This document shows positions 16,158 through 22,997 of a DNA stretch of 60,773 nucleotides, in pieces. This DNA is from Caryophanales bacterium (lineage in GTDB: Bacteria; Bacillota; Bacilli; Paenibacillales; CANHCR01). A program made the translations under genes and the position numbers. The DNA lies in NCBI GenBank assembly GCA_947459205.1, contig CANHCR010000011.1, positions 1 to 60,773 on the forward strand, in the 5' to 3' direction. The notes beneath the pieces were generated by a model. That model had not been told where the DNA came from. It saw only the letters and a program-made list of their open reading frames with translations, and did not search any database. Numbering within the stretch: position 1 is the stretch's first letter; each line of letters starts with the position of its first letter.

Positions 16158-17135
16158 TTAAAAATCGAAAGAAAACGTCTCGTCGGTGATCGGCGCAACT
16201 TTCGCAACCGCATAGGTGGAGCCTTTTTGCGAGAAAAAGTCATACGTAGAGCCTTCGTTGCGAATGCCGTTCATGACAATTGGGTTAACCTCTTCGTCGG
16301 GGAACATCACGTCAAACCCAAGGTTCATTAGTGCTTTGTTGGCGTTGAAGCGGACGTAGCTTTTTACGTCCGGACTCAGCCCGGTCTCCGCGTACAAGTC
16401 ATTCGTATAAGCGACTTCGTTGTGATACAAGTCCAGCAAAAATTCGTAGCCCCACACGGTCAGTTTTTCTTTTTGCTCTGGCGTAAATGACTGAAACCTT
16501 TGTTGCGCAAAAAATCCGGTCGCCACCCCATGAATCGATTCATCACGCAAGATCAGCGAAATGACCTCCGCGCTGTTTCGCAATGTGCCTTGACCACCCA
16601 AGTAGAGCGGGAAAAAGAATCCCGAGTAAAACAGAAACGATTCGAGCATGACGGAGGCGAACATCGCTTTCCACAACGATTCTGCATCGTGCTCATTGAT
16701 CGAACGATATACATCGCTGATTTTGTTCGCTTTGTACTGCAAATACTCGTTGCGCTTGATCCACTCAAACACAGCATCGATCTCGCTATTCGTGCACAGT
16801 GTCGTGAAAATGTACGAATACGATTTTGCGTGAATCGCTTCAAACGATGCAAATACGGTGAACAGTGCCTTTTCTTGCAGGTCGGGCGTGAAGCGGGCAA
16901 TTTCGTTCATGCCGATATTCGTTTGAATCGTATCTAACAGTGTCAAGCCACCGAGCACTTTTTTATACGTATCCTGATGCGCGAACTCCGTCCACTGCTT
17001 TATATCTTTACTCACCGCAATCTCTTCTGGGAACCAGATTTGTTTCCACTGTTGGTCCCAAAATACCTTCGTCAATTCTTGCTGGTTACGATTCCAATTG
17101 ACCGCCTCAAATGATTTTGCCTTTAGATCGAGCAT
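16158..17135 (-). CDS. nrdF: Class Ib ribonucleotide reductase, beta (radical-generating) subunit NrdF
   Basis: NrdF carries the dimetal-tyrosyl radical used by NrdE to reduce ribonucleoside diphosphates. The protein has about 325 residues. Metal-ligand helices are seen as SFEAIHAKSYSYIF and, later, ILRDESIHG; the C-terminus ends in DETFSFDF, the tail that docks into the alpha subunit. ATG 17135 is selected because GAGGAG lies eight bases upstream. It overlaps the end of nrdE by 13 bases and is the last gene of nrdHIEF. Class Ib enzymes use manganese or iron with NrdI help. Confidence 0.97.
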   Translation of the reverse strand: MLDLKAKSFEAVNWNRNQQELTKVFWDQQWKQIWFPEEIAVSKDIKQWTEFAHQDTYKKVLGGLTLLDTIQTNIGMNEIARFTPDLQEKALFTVFASFEAIHAKSYSYIFTTLCTNSEIDAVFEWIKRNEYLQYKANKISDVYRSINEHDAESLWKAMFASVMLESFLFYSGFFFPLYLGGQGTLRNSAEVISLILRDESIHGVATGFFAQQRFQSFTPEQKEKLTVWGYEFLLDLYHNEVAYTNDLYAETGLSPDVKSYVRFNANKALMNLGFDVMFPDEEVNPIVMNGIRNEGSTYDFFSQKGSTYAVAKVAPITDETFSFDF

Positions 17136-19216
17136 GATACGCACTCCTCAATTGTCTGAAGTCGTTGCCGCACATAATAGACGGTCTTGATGCCCTTGAG
17201 CCATGCATAAATGTATAAGCGTGCGAGTTGTTCAGTCGTCCATTGATCGGTCACATAGAGCGTCATCGAAATGCCTTGATCGATATGTTTTTGCGCCGCT
17301 GCATACAGGTCAACCATGCGGAACTGGTCGAGCTCGTACGCTTCTTTGTAAAGATGAATGTTGTCATTGTTAAGAAACGGCATCGGATAAATGGTGCGAC
17401 TATCGGCATAATCGCGAATCTCGACGCGCTCCGTGCAAGGTGCGATGGACGCGGTGCTGTTGCGGATGTAGGAAATGCTGCCTGTTGGCGCAATCGCAAG
17501 TCGATATGCATTGAAGACGCCATGTTCCATCACCTGCTCTTTAAGCGATTGCCACATTTCACTCGTGATGAGCGGCACATTGCCGAGCGCACGCAACACA
17601 GAATCAGGCAATGACTGTTGTTCTTTCGCAACGTACTGTTCGAAATATGAACCGTCCGCGTAATCGCTCTGTTCAAATCCATAAAATCGTTGTTGGCGCT
17701 CCTTAGCCATTTGCATCGAGGAGAGCAATGAATAAAAATTGATGGCTTCCATGAAGGCATCGATAAACGCGACCGACTCCGGCGAGCCGTACGCGAGGTC
17801 CTGCGAGACGAGATGTCCGTGCAAGTTCATGACGCCGAGCCCGACCGCATGCATGAAGCGATTGCCTTTGCTAACGGACGGCACGTTCTGAATGTTCGTC
17901 ATCGACGAAACGTTGCTTAGCAGGCGCATCGACGTGTCAATCAGTTGCGCGAAATGTTCATGTTTGGTGGCGTTGTGGATGTCGATCGAGCCTAAATTGC
18001 ACGAGACGTCGATGCCATATTCATTGTCGACACCGTGATCGTTGATAATGCTGGTCTCTTGGAACTGCAAAATCTCGGTGCACAAATTGGACATTTTCAC
18101 TCTGCCAAGTTGTTGCAGCGCATGCCTCGCATTCACATTATCATCGAACACTTCGAACGGATACCCCGACTCGAACTGCGCTTTCTTAACCTCTGTGTAC
18201 AGTTTGCGGGCGTTGATGCGCTTCAACTTGCGAATGTTCGGATTGTCGAGCAATTCGTAGTACATCTCACTCATGCTGATCTCCGACATGCGTTTTCCAT
18301 ATTCCTTCTGGATATCGTACGGGCTGAACAGCACGATATCTTTGTCGCGCTTCATCAACTCAAAAAAGATATTCGGTACGATGATGCCAGTCGAAAGGGT
18401 TGCGAGTCTGATTTTTTCGTCCGCGTTCGGCTTTTTTGAGGAGATAAACGTTTCGATATCTGCGTGAAAAATATTTAAATAAGCGACGCCGGAGCCGTTG
18501 CGTTGCCCCAACTGATTGGAGTAAGAAAAGGAATTTTCGAGCAGTTTGGCGACCGGCATCACGCCGCTGGCACGGTTCTGGATGCCTTTGATCGGATCGC
18601 CGAGCGGACGCAAATCGGTCATGTTGATCCCCACGCCGCCACCGAGTCGCGACAACTCCAAGCAATAGCCGATGTTTTCGGCAATGCTATTCATCGAATC
18701 GTCCATCGTCAATTTGAAGCAGCTGACGAGTTCGCCACGCGCCTTTTTGCCGCTGTTCATCGCCGTCGGCGTCGCCGGTTGATAGGCCGTCATCATGGCG
18801 TCGACCGCCTGTTCTGCCAACTGCTCGTCCCCTTTTGCAAGAAACAGCGCAATGATGACGATGCGATCCTCATACTTTTCAAGAATTTCCTGACCGTCTC
18901 TACTTTTCATCGCGTAACTTTCATAAAATTTGCTTGCGCTCATGAACGACGGGAAGCGGAAATGGTATGCGTAAGCCTTTTCATACATGTGCTCAATAAA
19001 TTGCTTGTCATACAGACTCAAAAAGTCTGACTCATAATAATTTTCGTTCACCAAATAGCGAATCTTCTCTTCAGTATCGATAAAGTAGCGCAACTTAACG
19101 TTCACGTGTTCAAAAAAATAGCGCCGCGTCGCTTCGACATCTTTCTCCAAATCGAGTTTGCCCGTACGGTTATAATGATTCAACACTTCATTATTAAGTT
19201 TCAAATACGATCTCAT
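17123..19216 (-). CDS. nrdE: Class Ib ribonucleotide reductase, alpha (catalytic) subunit NrdE
   Basis: NrdE reduces ribonucleoside diphosphates to deoxyribonucleotides. The 697-residue length fits class Ib, without the N-terminal ATP-cone of NrdA. Visible landmarks are the substrate-site cysteine region in ARGELVSCFKLTMDDSM, SRLGGGVGINMTDLR, the NLCTEI segment, and the C-terminal CVSC pair that is re-reduced by NrdH. It overlaps nrdI by four bases (ATGA) and is followed by nrdF. Two NrdR-type boxes upstream of nrdH indicate repression when dATP is plentiful. Confidence 0.97.
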   Translation of the reverse strand: MRSYLKLNNEVLNHYNRTGKLDLEKDVEATRRYFFEHVNVKLRYFIDTEEKIRYLVNENYYESDFLSLYDKQFIEHMYEKAYAYHFRFPSFMSASKFYESYAMKSRDGQEILEKYEDRIVIIALFLAKGDEQLAEQAVDAMMTAYQPATPTAMNSGKKARGELVSCFKLTMDDSMNSIAENIGYCLELSRLGGGVGINMTDLRPLGDPIKGIQNRASGVMPVAKLLENSFSYSNQLGQRNGSGVAYLNIFHADIETFISSKKPNADEKIRLATLSTGIIVPNIFFELMKRDKDIVLFSPYDIQKEYGKRMSEISMSEMYYELLDNPNIRKLKRINARKLYTEVKKAQFESGYPFEVFDDNVNARHALQQLGRVKMSNLCTEILQFQETSIINDHGVDNEYGIDVSCNLGSIDIHNATKHEHFAQLIDTSMRLLSNVSSMTNIQNVPSVSKGNRFMHAVGLGVMNLHGHLVSQDLAYGSPESVAFIDAFMEAINFYSLLSSMQMAKERQQRFYGFEQSDYADGSYFEQYVAKEQQSLPDSVLRALGNVPLITSEMWQSLKEQVMEHGVFNAYRLAIAPTGSISYIRNSTASIAPCTERVEIRDYADSRTIYPMPFLNNDNIHLYKEAYELDQFRMVDLYAAAQKHIDQGISMTLYVTDQWTTEQLARLYIYAWLKGIKTVYYVRQRLQTIEECVSCSI

Positions 19217-19584
19217 GCTGTTTGTTCCCTCCGTACATATTGCTCGTAATAATGCTGTATCGCTGCGTAATCTTCAGGAAATCCGCGCACTTCCAATTTT
19301 CGCACAAGCGGAATGCTCCATTCAGTGGAGATTATCTCGCCAGCTCTTCCGAAATTTTGGCTGCCGAAGTTACTGTTGCCGCTAACCACGACGCCATAAC
19401 AGTTGGCGCCGTTTTTGTCCATGAACTGTCGCACGTGGGGCGGTACAGCACCTAACCCGTCGGTGTAAGTAAACAGTAGAAAAGGCTCAGAAATTTCACT
19501 TTGATCGTTAATTTCGACTGCCGGCAAACTTAACTTGGACACGATATAGCGCACATTTCCTGTACGGCTGGCGAACGCAATCAT
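19213..19584 (-). CDS. nrdI: NrdI flavodoxin-like activator of class Ib ribonucleotide reductase
   Basis: NrdI is a small flavodoxin that supplies oxidant for assembling the dimanganese-tyrosyl radical in NrdF. The 123-residue product has SRTGNVRYIV at the N-terminus (FMN phosphate loop), FLLFTYTDGLGAVP, and VVSGNSNFG near the middle, typical NrdI landmarks. It overlaps both nrdH and nrdE by four bases, so the operon is translationally coupled. Confidence 0.95.
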   Translation of the reverse strand: MIAFASRTGNVRYIVSKLSLPAVEINDQSEISEPFLLFTYTDGLGAVPPHVRQFMDKNGANCYGVVVSGNSNFGSQNFGRAGEIISTEWSIPLVRKLEVRGFPEDYAAIQHYYEQYVRREQTA

Positions 19585-19805
19585 ACGTTCAATGCCTCCA
19601 ATTGCTTCATCATTTGCTCTGAATCGACAATCAGTTGACCATTCACTTCAAGCACGGGCACACTCATGATTCCCGCATCCATCAAACGTTGACGCGCCTG
19701 CTCGTCATGGTCCACATTGACAATCTCCGCCGGCATTGACGAACGTTGTAATTCGGACTTGATCCACATACATTTCGGACAAACCGTTCTAGTATAGAGC
19801 TTCAT
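19581..19805 (-). CDS. nrdH: NrdH glutaredoxin-like protein
   Basis: NrdH is the small dithiol protein that delivers electrons to NrdE. The 74-residue product begins MKLYTRTVCPKCMWIKSEL, with the redox pair Cys9 and Cys12, and has SVPVLEVNGQLIVDS, the cis-proline region. The CPKC active site is slightly unusual compared with the common CxQC. It is the first gene of nrdHIEF and starts at ATG 19805 after AAGGAGAA. The promoter region carries NrdR-type boxes. Confidence 0.93.
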   Translation of the reverse strand: MKLYTRTVCPKCMWIKSELQRSSMPAEIVNVDHDEQARQRLMDAGIMSVPVLEVNGQLIVDSEQMMKQLEALNV

Positions 19806-19866
19806 TGTTCATTCTCCTTCTTGATATGAGTACCTTGAAATCATCTTACCATAACAATAACCGTGT

Positions 19867-19924
19867 ACACAATATATAGTGCGAAAAAAAATTTTTTTCA
19901 TAGAATGCTTCTATATATTGATTT
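19867..19924. promoter_or_regulatory. Two NrdR-type boxes upstream of nrdH
   Basis: Box 1 ACACAATATATAGTGC (19867-19882) and box 2 TTCTATATATTGATTT (19909-19924) both contain the NrdR core CWATATATWG. Their centres are 41 bases apart, close to four helical turns, as expected for cooperative NrdR binding. Box 1 lies next to a plausible -35 for nrdH. Between them is an A8T7 tract, a bend-prone inverted repeat. NrdR itself is not in the window. Confidence 0.75.
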
Positions 19925-19948
19925 GTCAAGCCCCTTTGCCAAGTCCGT

Positions 19949-20008
19949 TTGACAATCTCTGTCAAGCGAGTTATGATGATCTTAATCGTAAACTTTACGA
20001 TTAAGATC
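19949..20008 (+). promoter_or_regulatory. Promoter and Zur-like palindromic operator of the CobW-type GTPase gene
   Basis: TTGACA (19949-19954), 17 bases, TATGAT (19972-19977) form a near-consensus promoter. A perfect 31-bp palindrome directly follows (19978-20008, 15-base arms around one base). Its inner part AATCGTAA/TTACGATT matches the Bacillus Zur box pattern. Occupancy would block transcription start, so the GTPase should be made when zinc is scarce. Confidence 0.75.
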
Positions 20009-20059
20009 ACGTTGTGATGGCGCCTCATATCAGCAATCTCACAAAGGAGTTTTACACAA

Positions 20060-21259
20060 ATGGAAACCAACTTATCCCAAACGAGAATCCCTGTAACCGT
20101 GCTTAGCGGCTATTTAGGAGCAGGAAAAACAACGATTCTCAATCACGTACTCAACAATCGCAGCGGCTTTCGCGTCGCGGTCATCGTCAATGATTTGAGC
20201 GAAGTCAACATTGATGCCGATTTGATTCGCGATGGCGGCGGTCTATCGCGGACAGAAGAAAAATTAGTAGAAATGTCGAACGGTTGCATCTGCTGCACGT
20301 TGCGCGAAGATTTGCTACGTGAAGTCGAGCGGTTAGCACTTGAAGGTCGCTTCGACTACATTTTGATCGAGTCGACCGGCGTCGGCGAACCGATTCCGGT
20401 GGCGCAGACGTTCACCTACGTTGATGAAGAGCAGCAAATCGATTTGTCTCGCTTGACTAGGCTCGACACTATGGTAACCGTCGTCGATGCGTTGAACTTT
20501 TGGAACGACTACATGTCGCGCGAAAAGCTCTCCGACCGCAATCAGCAAGCTGCAGAAGACGACAACCGCAGCATCGTCAATCTATTAATCAACCAGATTG
20601 AATTTTGCGATGTGCTGATTATCAACAAATGTGACTTGGTGTCAGAAGAACAATTGACCACACTGGAAACGACACTGAAAACACTCCAACCGAGAGCGAA
20701 CGTCATTCGTTCTAACAATGGAAACGTATCCCCCGAGCACATCCTCGACACGAAGCGCTTTGATTTCGAAGCGGCGAGCCTGTCCGCGGGATGGATACAA
20801 GAGTTGGAGAAGGAGCATCATACCCCGGAAACCGACGAGTACGGCATTTCTTCATTCGTGTATAAGCGTAAAATCCCATTTCACCCCGAGCGATTTACAA
20901 CATGGATCAAACAATGGCCGGCAAACATCGTCCGTGCCAAAGGCGTGTTATGGTTAGCGTCGCGCAATCATATGGCCTTGACCATCAGCCAGGCGGGCCT
21001 ATCCAAGCAAATCGGACACGGCGGAACATGGATCGGGGCGCTGAATGAAGACGAACGAACCTTTTATTTTCCTGACGGCCTGACCCGGACACCTGACTGG
21101 GATGACATCCATGAAGATCGCGTCACCAAAATCGTGCTAATTGGCACGAATCTTGACCGAAAGACGATCGAGTCTTCCCTCGATCAAGTATTGTTAACTG
21201 ATGAGGAAATGAAGAGCGACTGGAGACAGTTTCATGATCCGTTGCCACCACTAGAGTAG
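20060..21259 (+). CDS. CobW/COG0523-family GTPase, probable zinc metallochaperone
   Basis: A 399-residue G3E GTPase. Walker A is GYLGAGKTT (about 17-25), the metal-binding motif is NGCICC (about 74-79, CxCC), switch and base-specificity motifs are ESTGVGEP (about 104-111) and INKCD (near 190), and a C-terminal CobW_C domain covers about 270-390. Members regulated by Zur, such as YciC in Bacillus, deliver zinc to target proteins during zinc starvation. The perfect Zur-like palindrome on its promoter supports the same role. It is followed after eight bases by a ferredoxin-like gene. Confidence 0.92.
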   Translation: METNLSQTRIPVTVLSGYLGAGKTTILNHVLNNRSGFRVAVIVNDLSEVNIDADLIRDGGGLSRTEEKLVEMSNGCICCTLREDLLREVERLALEGRFDYILIESTGVGEPIPVAQTFTYVDEEQQIDLSRLTRLDTMVTVVDALNFWNDYMSREKLSDRNQQAAEDDNRSIVNLLINQIEFCDVLIINKCDLVSEEQLTTLETTLKTLQPRANVIRSNNGNVSPEHILDTKRFDFEAASLSAGWIQELEKEHHTPETDEYGISSFVYKRKIPFHPERFTTWIKQWPANIVRAKGVLWLASRNHMALTISQAGLSKQIGHGGTWIGALNEDERTFYFPDGLTRTPDWDDIHEDRVTKIVLIGTNLDRKTIESSLDQVLLTDEEMKSDWRQFHDPLPPLE

Positions 21260-21267
21260 GAGTTGTC

Positions 21268-21579
21268 ATGGGGAACCGAAATTTACAACATGTCCAGCAT
21301 CATATTCTGATCTGTAACGGCGAAAGTTGTTTGCGTAACCGCGGTGATGAAGTCACCCTCACTATCCGCGAACAGATTGCTGATTTGAAGGCCGACGAGT
21401 ACATCCACACAACGCGAACGAGATGTAACGGACGTTGCAATGAAGCATGCGTTGTCATTGTGTACCCAGAAGGCGATTGGTACCGAAACATGACACCGAG
21501 CGAAGGCAAACAATTAGTGAGTGATTTATTGAACGAAACGAGATTAGTAAAAGATAAAGCGTTCCATTCATTTAAGTAG
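21268..21579 (+). CDS. Thioredoxin-fold (2Fe-2S) ferredoxin-like protein
   Basis: A 103-residue protein beginning with HHILICNGESCLRNRG and containing TRCNGRCNEACVVIVYPEG. Cysteines at about 16, 21, 53, 57 and 61 follow the spacing of the thioredoxin-like (2Fe-2S) ferredoxins, which bind one cluster or, in cobalamin enzymes, assist metal insertion. It lies eight bases after the CobW-type gene and is followed by a terminator, so the two genes form one unit that probably responds to metal supply. Direct action on zinc is not shown. Confidence 0.8.
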   Translation: MGNRNLQHVQHHILICNGESCLRNRGDEVTLTIREQIADLKADEYIHTTRTRCNGRCNEACVVIVYPEGDWYRNMTPSEGKQLVSDLLNETRLVKDKAFHSFK

Positions 21580-21584
21580 AAGAA

Positions 21585-21613
21585 AAAGGGGCTTCCATGG
21601 CGGAAACCCCTTG
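21585..21613 (+). terminator. Terminator-like hairpin after the ferredoxin gene
   Basis: AAGGGG and TTCC pair with GGAA and CCCCTT (one C-A mismatch) around a short loop, six bases past the stop codon. The following bases are only moderately T-rich. Confidence 0.6.
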
Positions 21614-21641
21614 TTTGCTCAGGAAGACCTTTCGGCAAATT

Positions 21642-21782
21642 TCAAATTGAACTGGTGTCACCGTGTTTTCGGTCCAAATCAATAATTACTCCCAGTTGAT
21701 CAGTCAAATGTCGGGTAATCCTGCTCTTTTCAGCACCATTTGTGCCAGCAAATACCGTCATTCGAGGTTTTTTCTCAGTCAA
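21642..21782 (-). pseudogene. Truncated zeta-toxin-like ATPase fragment
   Basis: A 46-residue remnant reads MTEKKPRMTVFAGTNGAEKS, then RITRHLTDQLGVIIDLDR, before a stop. The pattern xPxMTVFAGTNGxGKSTxTR with downstream IIDPD is that of zeta-toxin-family kinases, so the Walker A lysine and serine remain but the second loop glycine is Glu, and the rest of the kinase is missing. It starts at TTG overlapping the preceding small gene by eight bases, so the cassette's original gene order is preserved. It cannot be functional as a kinase. Confidence 0.65.
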
Positions 21783-21873
21783 GTAATTCTACCTCGATCC
21801 ATTCGCCTTCCTGCTGCAACACCTCTACAAGACGACCGTCTGGATATTGACGAATCAACTTGTCATTTTTCAT
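21775..21873 (-). CDS. Small gene in the zeta-toxin-like cassette
   Basis: A 32-residue reading frame, MKNDKLIRQYPDGRLVEVLQ followed by a short acidic end. It overlaps both neighbours (TTGACTGA downstream, ATGA-like upstream), the coupling expected in a compact toxin-antitoxin or accessory operon. The sequence is charged and could fold as a small beta strand pair. No family was recognised, and it may be a leftover of the decayed cassette. Confidence 0.45.
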   Translation of the reverse strand: MKNDKLIRQYPDGRLVEVLQQEGEWIEVELLD

Positions 21874-21985
21874 GAAACTGATTCTGTTTTGCTTCGATCA
21901 GCACCTCTGAATAAGTTGCATCTAGTCGTTCCTGCAGTTGTTGTGATGACATCAGCAAACCCTCGACATATAGCGCTTTGTGCAT
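21863..21985 (-). CDS. Small gene heading the zeta-toxin-like cassette
   Basis: A 40-residue reading frame starting MHKALYVEGLLMSSQQLQER and continuing with a mostly helical, charged segment. GGAG lies six bases before ATG 21985, a good ribosome binding site. It overlaps the next small frame by 11 bases. By position it could be an antitoxin-type partner of the truncated kinase, but no family was recognised. Confidence 0.45.
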   Translation of the reverse strand: MHKALYVEGLLMSSQQLQERLDATYSEVLIEAKQNQFHEK

Positions 21986-21993
21986 GATCTCTC

Positions 21994-22671
21994 CTAACAA
22001 TTTCGCGCCAACCACTCATGAATCAACCGAATCAATGTAGGATGTGTATGCTTATTTGGATTGGAACGATATTCTTTTATTAGATTCAACATCGAATGTT
22101 TGGCAAAGTACGGCTGTAATACATGATTCATATTCTCGACGATATGCCACTCTGCGTTTCCATTCGCGGTTTGTGTCAATCGGACGACATCCTGAGGATT
22201 CACCTGTACATCACGATCTCCCGTAATCGCTAGTACTGGACAATCGATTGTTTTCATCACATCCTGTACGTCATAGGTTAAATGTTCACGTATCCACTTC
22301 GCATTTATGGGGACAACTCCCTGCAGGCGTACAACATCGCGGTCAGACTGATTCACTTTTGCGAACAACTTAGACAACTGTTTTTCCTGACTTATCCATT
22401 TCATAATCATTCTTAAAATCCAACCTTTGAAACCGGACATGGTACGAATCTCATTCAATGCTTGTCGGGTTTGTCTGTACATCGTATTTTCCAACGTTTC
22501 CCCTGATCCTGCAATCAAAATCAAACCTCTCACCGGTCGTTTCAGATGGACTGCCGGAGCAATCATCGCACCTTCACTATGTCCGAGCAAAAATATGCGA
22601 TTTGGGTCCACTTCTGACCGAGTGCGCAAATATGCGATAACCGCCTGAGCAAAGGCCGAGAAATGCCGATA
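21994..22671 (-). pseudogene. Alpha/beta hydrolase lacking its N-terminal part
   Basis: The readable part contains the nucleophile elbow FLLGHSEGAMIA, VPINAKWIREH, an acid region AITGDRDVQVNP and the His region VENMNHVLQP, so the C-terminal two thirds of an alpha/beta hydrolase are intact over about 220 residues. The reading frame opens only after a TAG at 22672-22674 and the N-terminal strands with the oxyanion HG motif are missing. The preceding AIAYLRTRSEVDPNR-type linker is present, so this is a truncation rather than a short family. An in-frame TTG at 22629 could start a partial protein. Confidence 0.7.
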
Positions 22672-22749
22672 CTAACATAATTTTCAATATGGAATCGGTG
22701 AGAGAAGAGAACAACAACACGAGATCCCAGATGTCTAATGAAGAAGAAT

Positions 22750-22878
22750 TCAACGATTTTTTTCACTCCATTCTTTGAGTAATTCCGGTTCATGGTACCA
22801 AATAAAAGAATTTCCAATAACACCTAACTTAGCAATGAACTCGAGCAAGAAAGCTAAAAAATTAATTGTAATTTGCAT
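22750..22878 (-). CDS. AgrD-like cyclic autoinducer peptide precursor
   Basis: A 42-residue peptide: an amphipathic hydrophobic leader (MQITINFLAFLLEFIAKLGV), then IGNSFIWY, then a charged tail HEPELLKEWSEKNR. AgrD precursors have exactly this three-part form, with a Cys or Ser five residues from the mature C-terminus and a Pro-Glu-Leu-type tail. Here Ser-Phe-Ile-Trp-Tyr would form the five-residue lactone ring, comparable to Listeria (CFMFV-YEPK). A scrap of agrB precedes it, which supports the call. No agrC or agrA is present in the window, so any signal would have no local receptor. Confidence 0.6.
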   Translation of the reverse strand: MQITINFLAFLLEFIAKLGVIGNSFIWYHEPELLKEWSEKNR

Positions 22879-22892
22879 ACATTGACACCACG

Positions 22893-22997
22893 TTAATTAG
22901 ATTCTATCTGATGAATCCACCGTCTAATGATAGATAGTGAAAAAAATAGCGACACAACGACCCCGCAAATTAACGCCTTTATCAAGCACTCACTCAA
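22893..22997 (-). pseudogene. C-terminal scrap of an AgrB-like membrane endopeptidase
   Basis: A 34-residue frame beginning at a TTG that overlaps the ABC-F stop codon reads ALICGVVVSLFFSLSII then RRWIHQIESN. The hydrophobic helix followed by a short basic end ending IHxIDS-like residues fits the end of AgrB proteins, which cleave AgrD. The N-terminal catalytic part (His and Cys) is absent. It stands directly before the AgrD-like gene, the normal agrBD order. Confidence 0.45.

Noticed and set aside
22679-22750. Further agr genes (agrC) downstream of the AgrD-like peptide
   Set aside because: Translations of the short stretch before the hydrolase fragment gave no histidine-kinase or sensor pattern.
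22563-22823. An 86-residue frame overlapping the AgrD-like gene and hydrolase
   Set aside because: It overlaps two better-supported frames and has no similarity or ribosome binding site.
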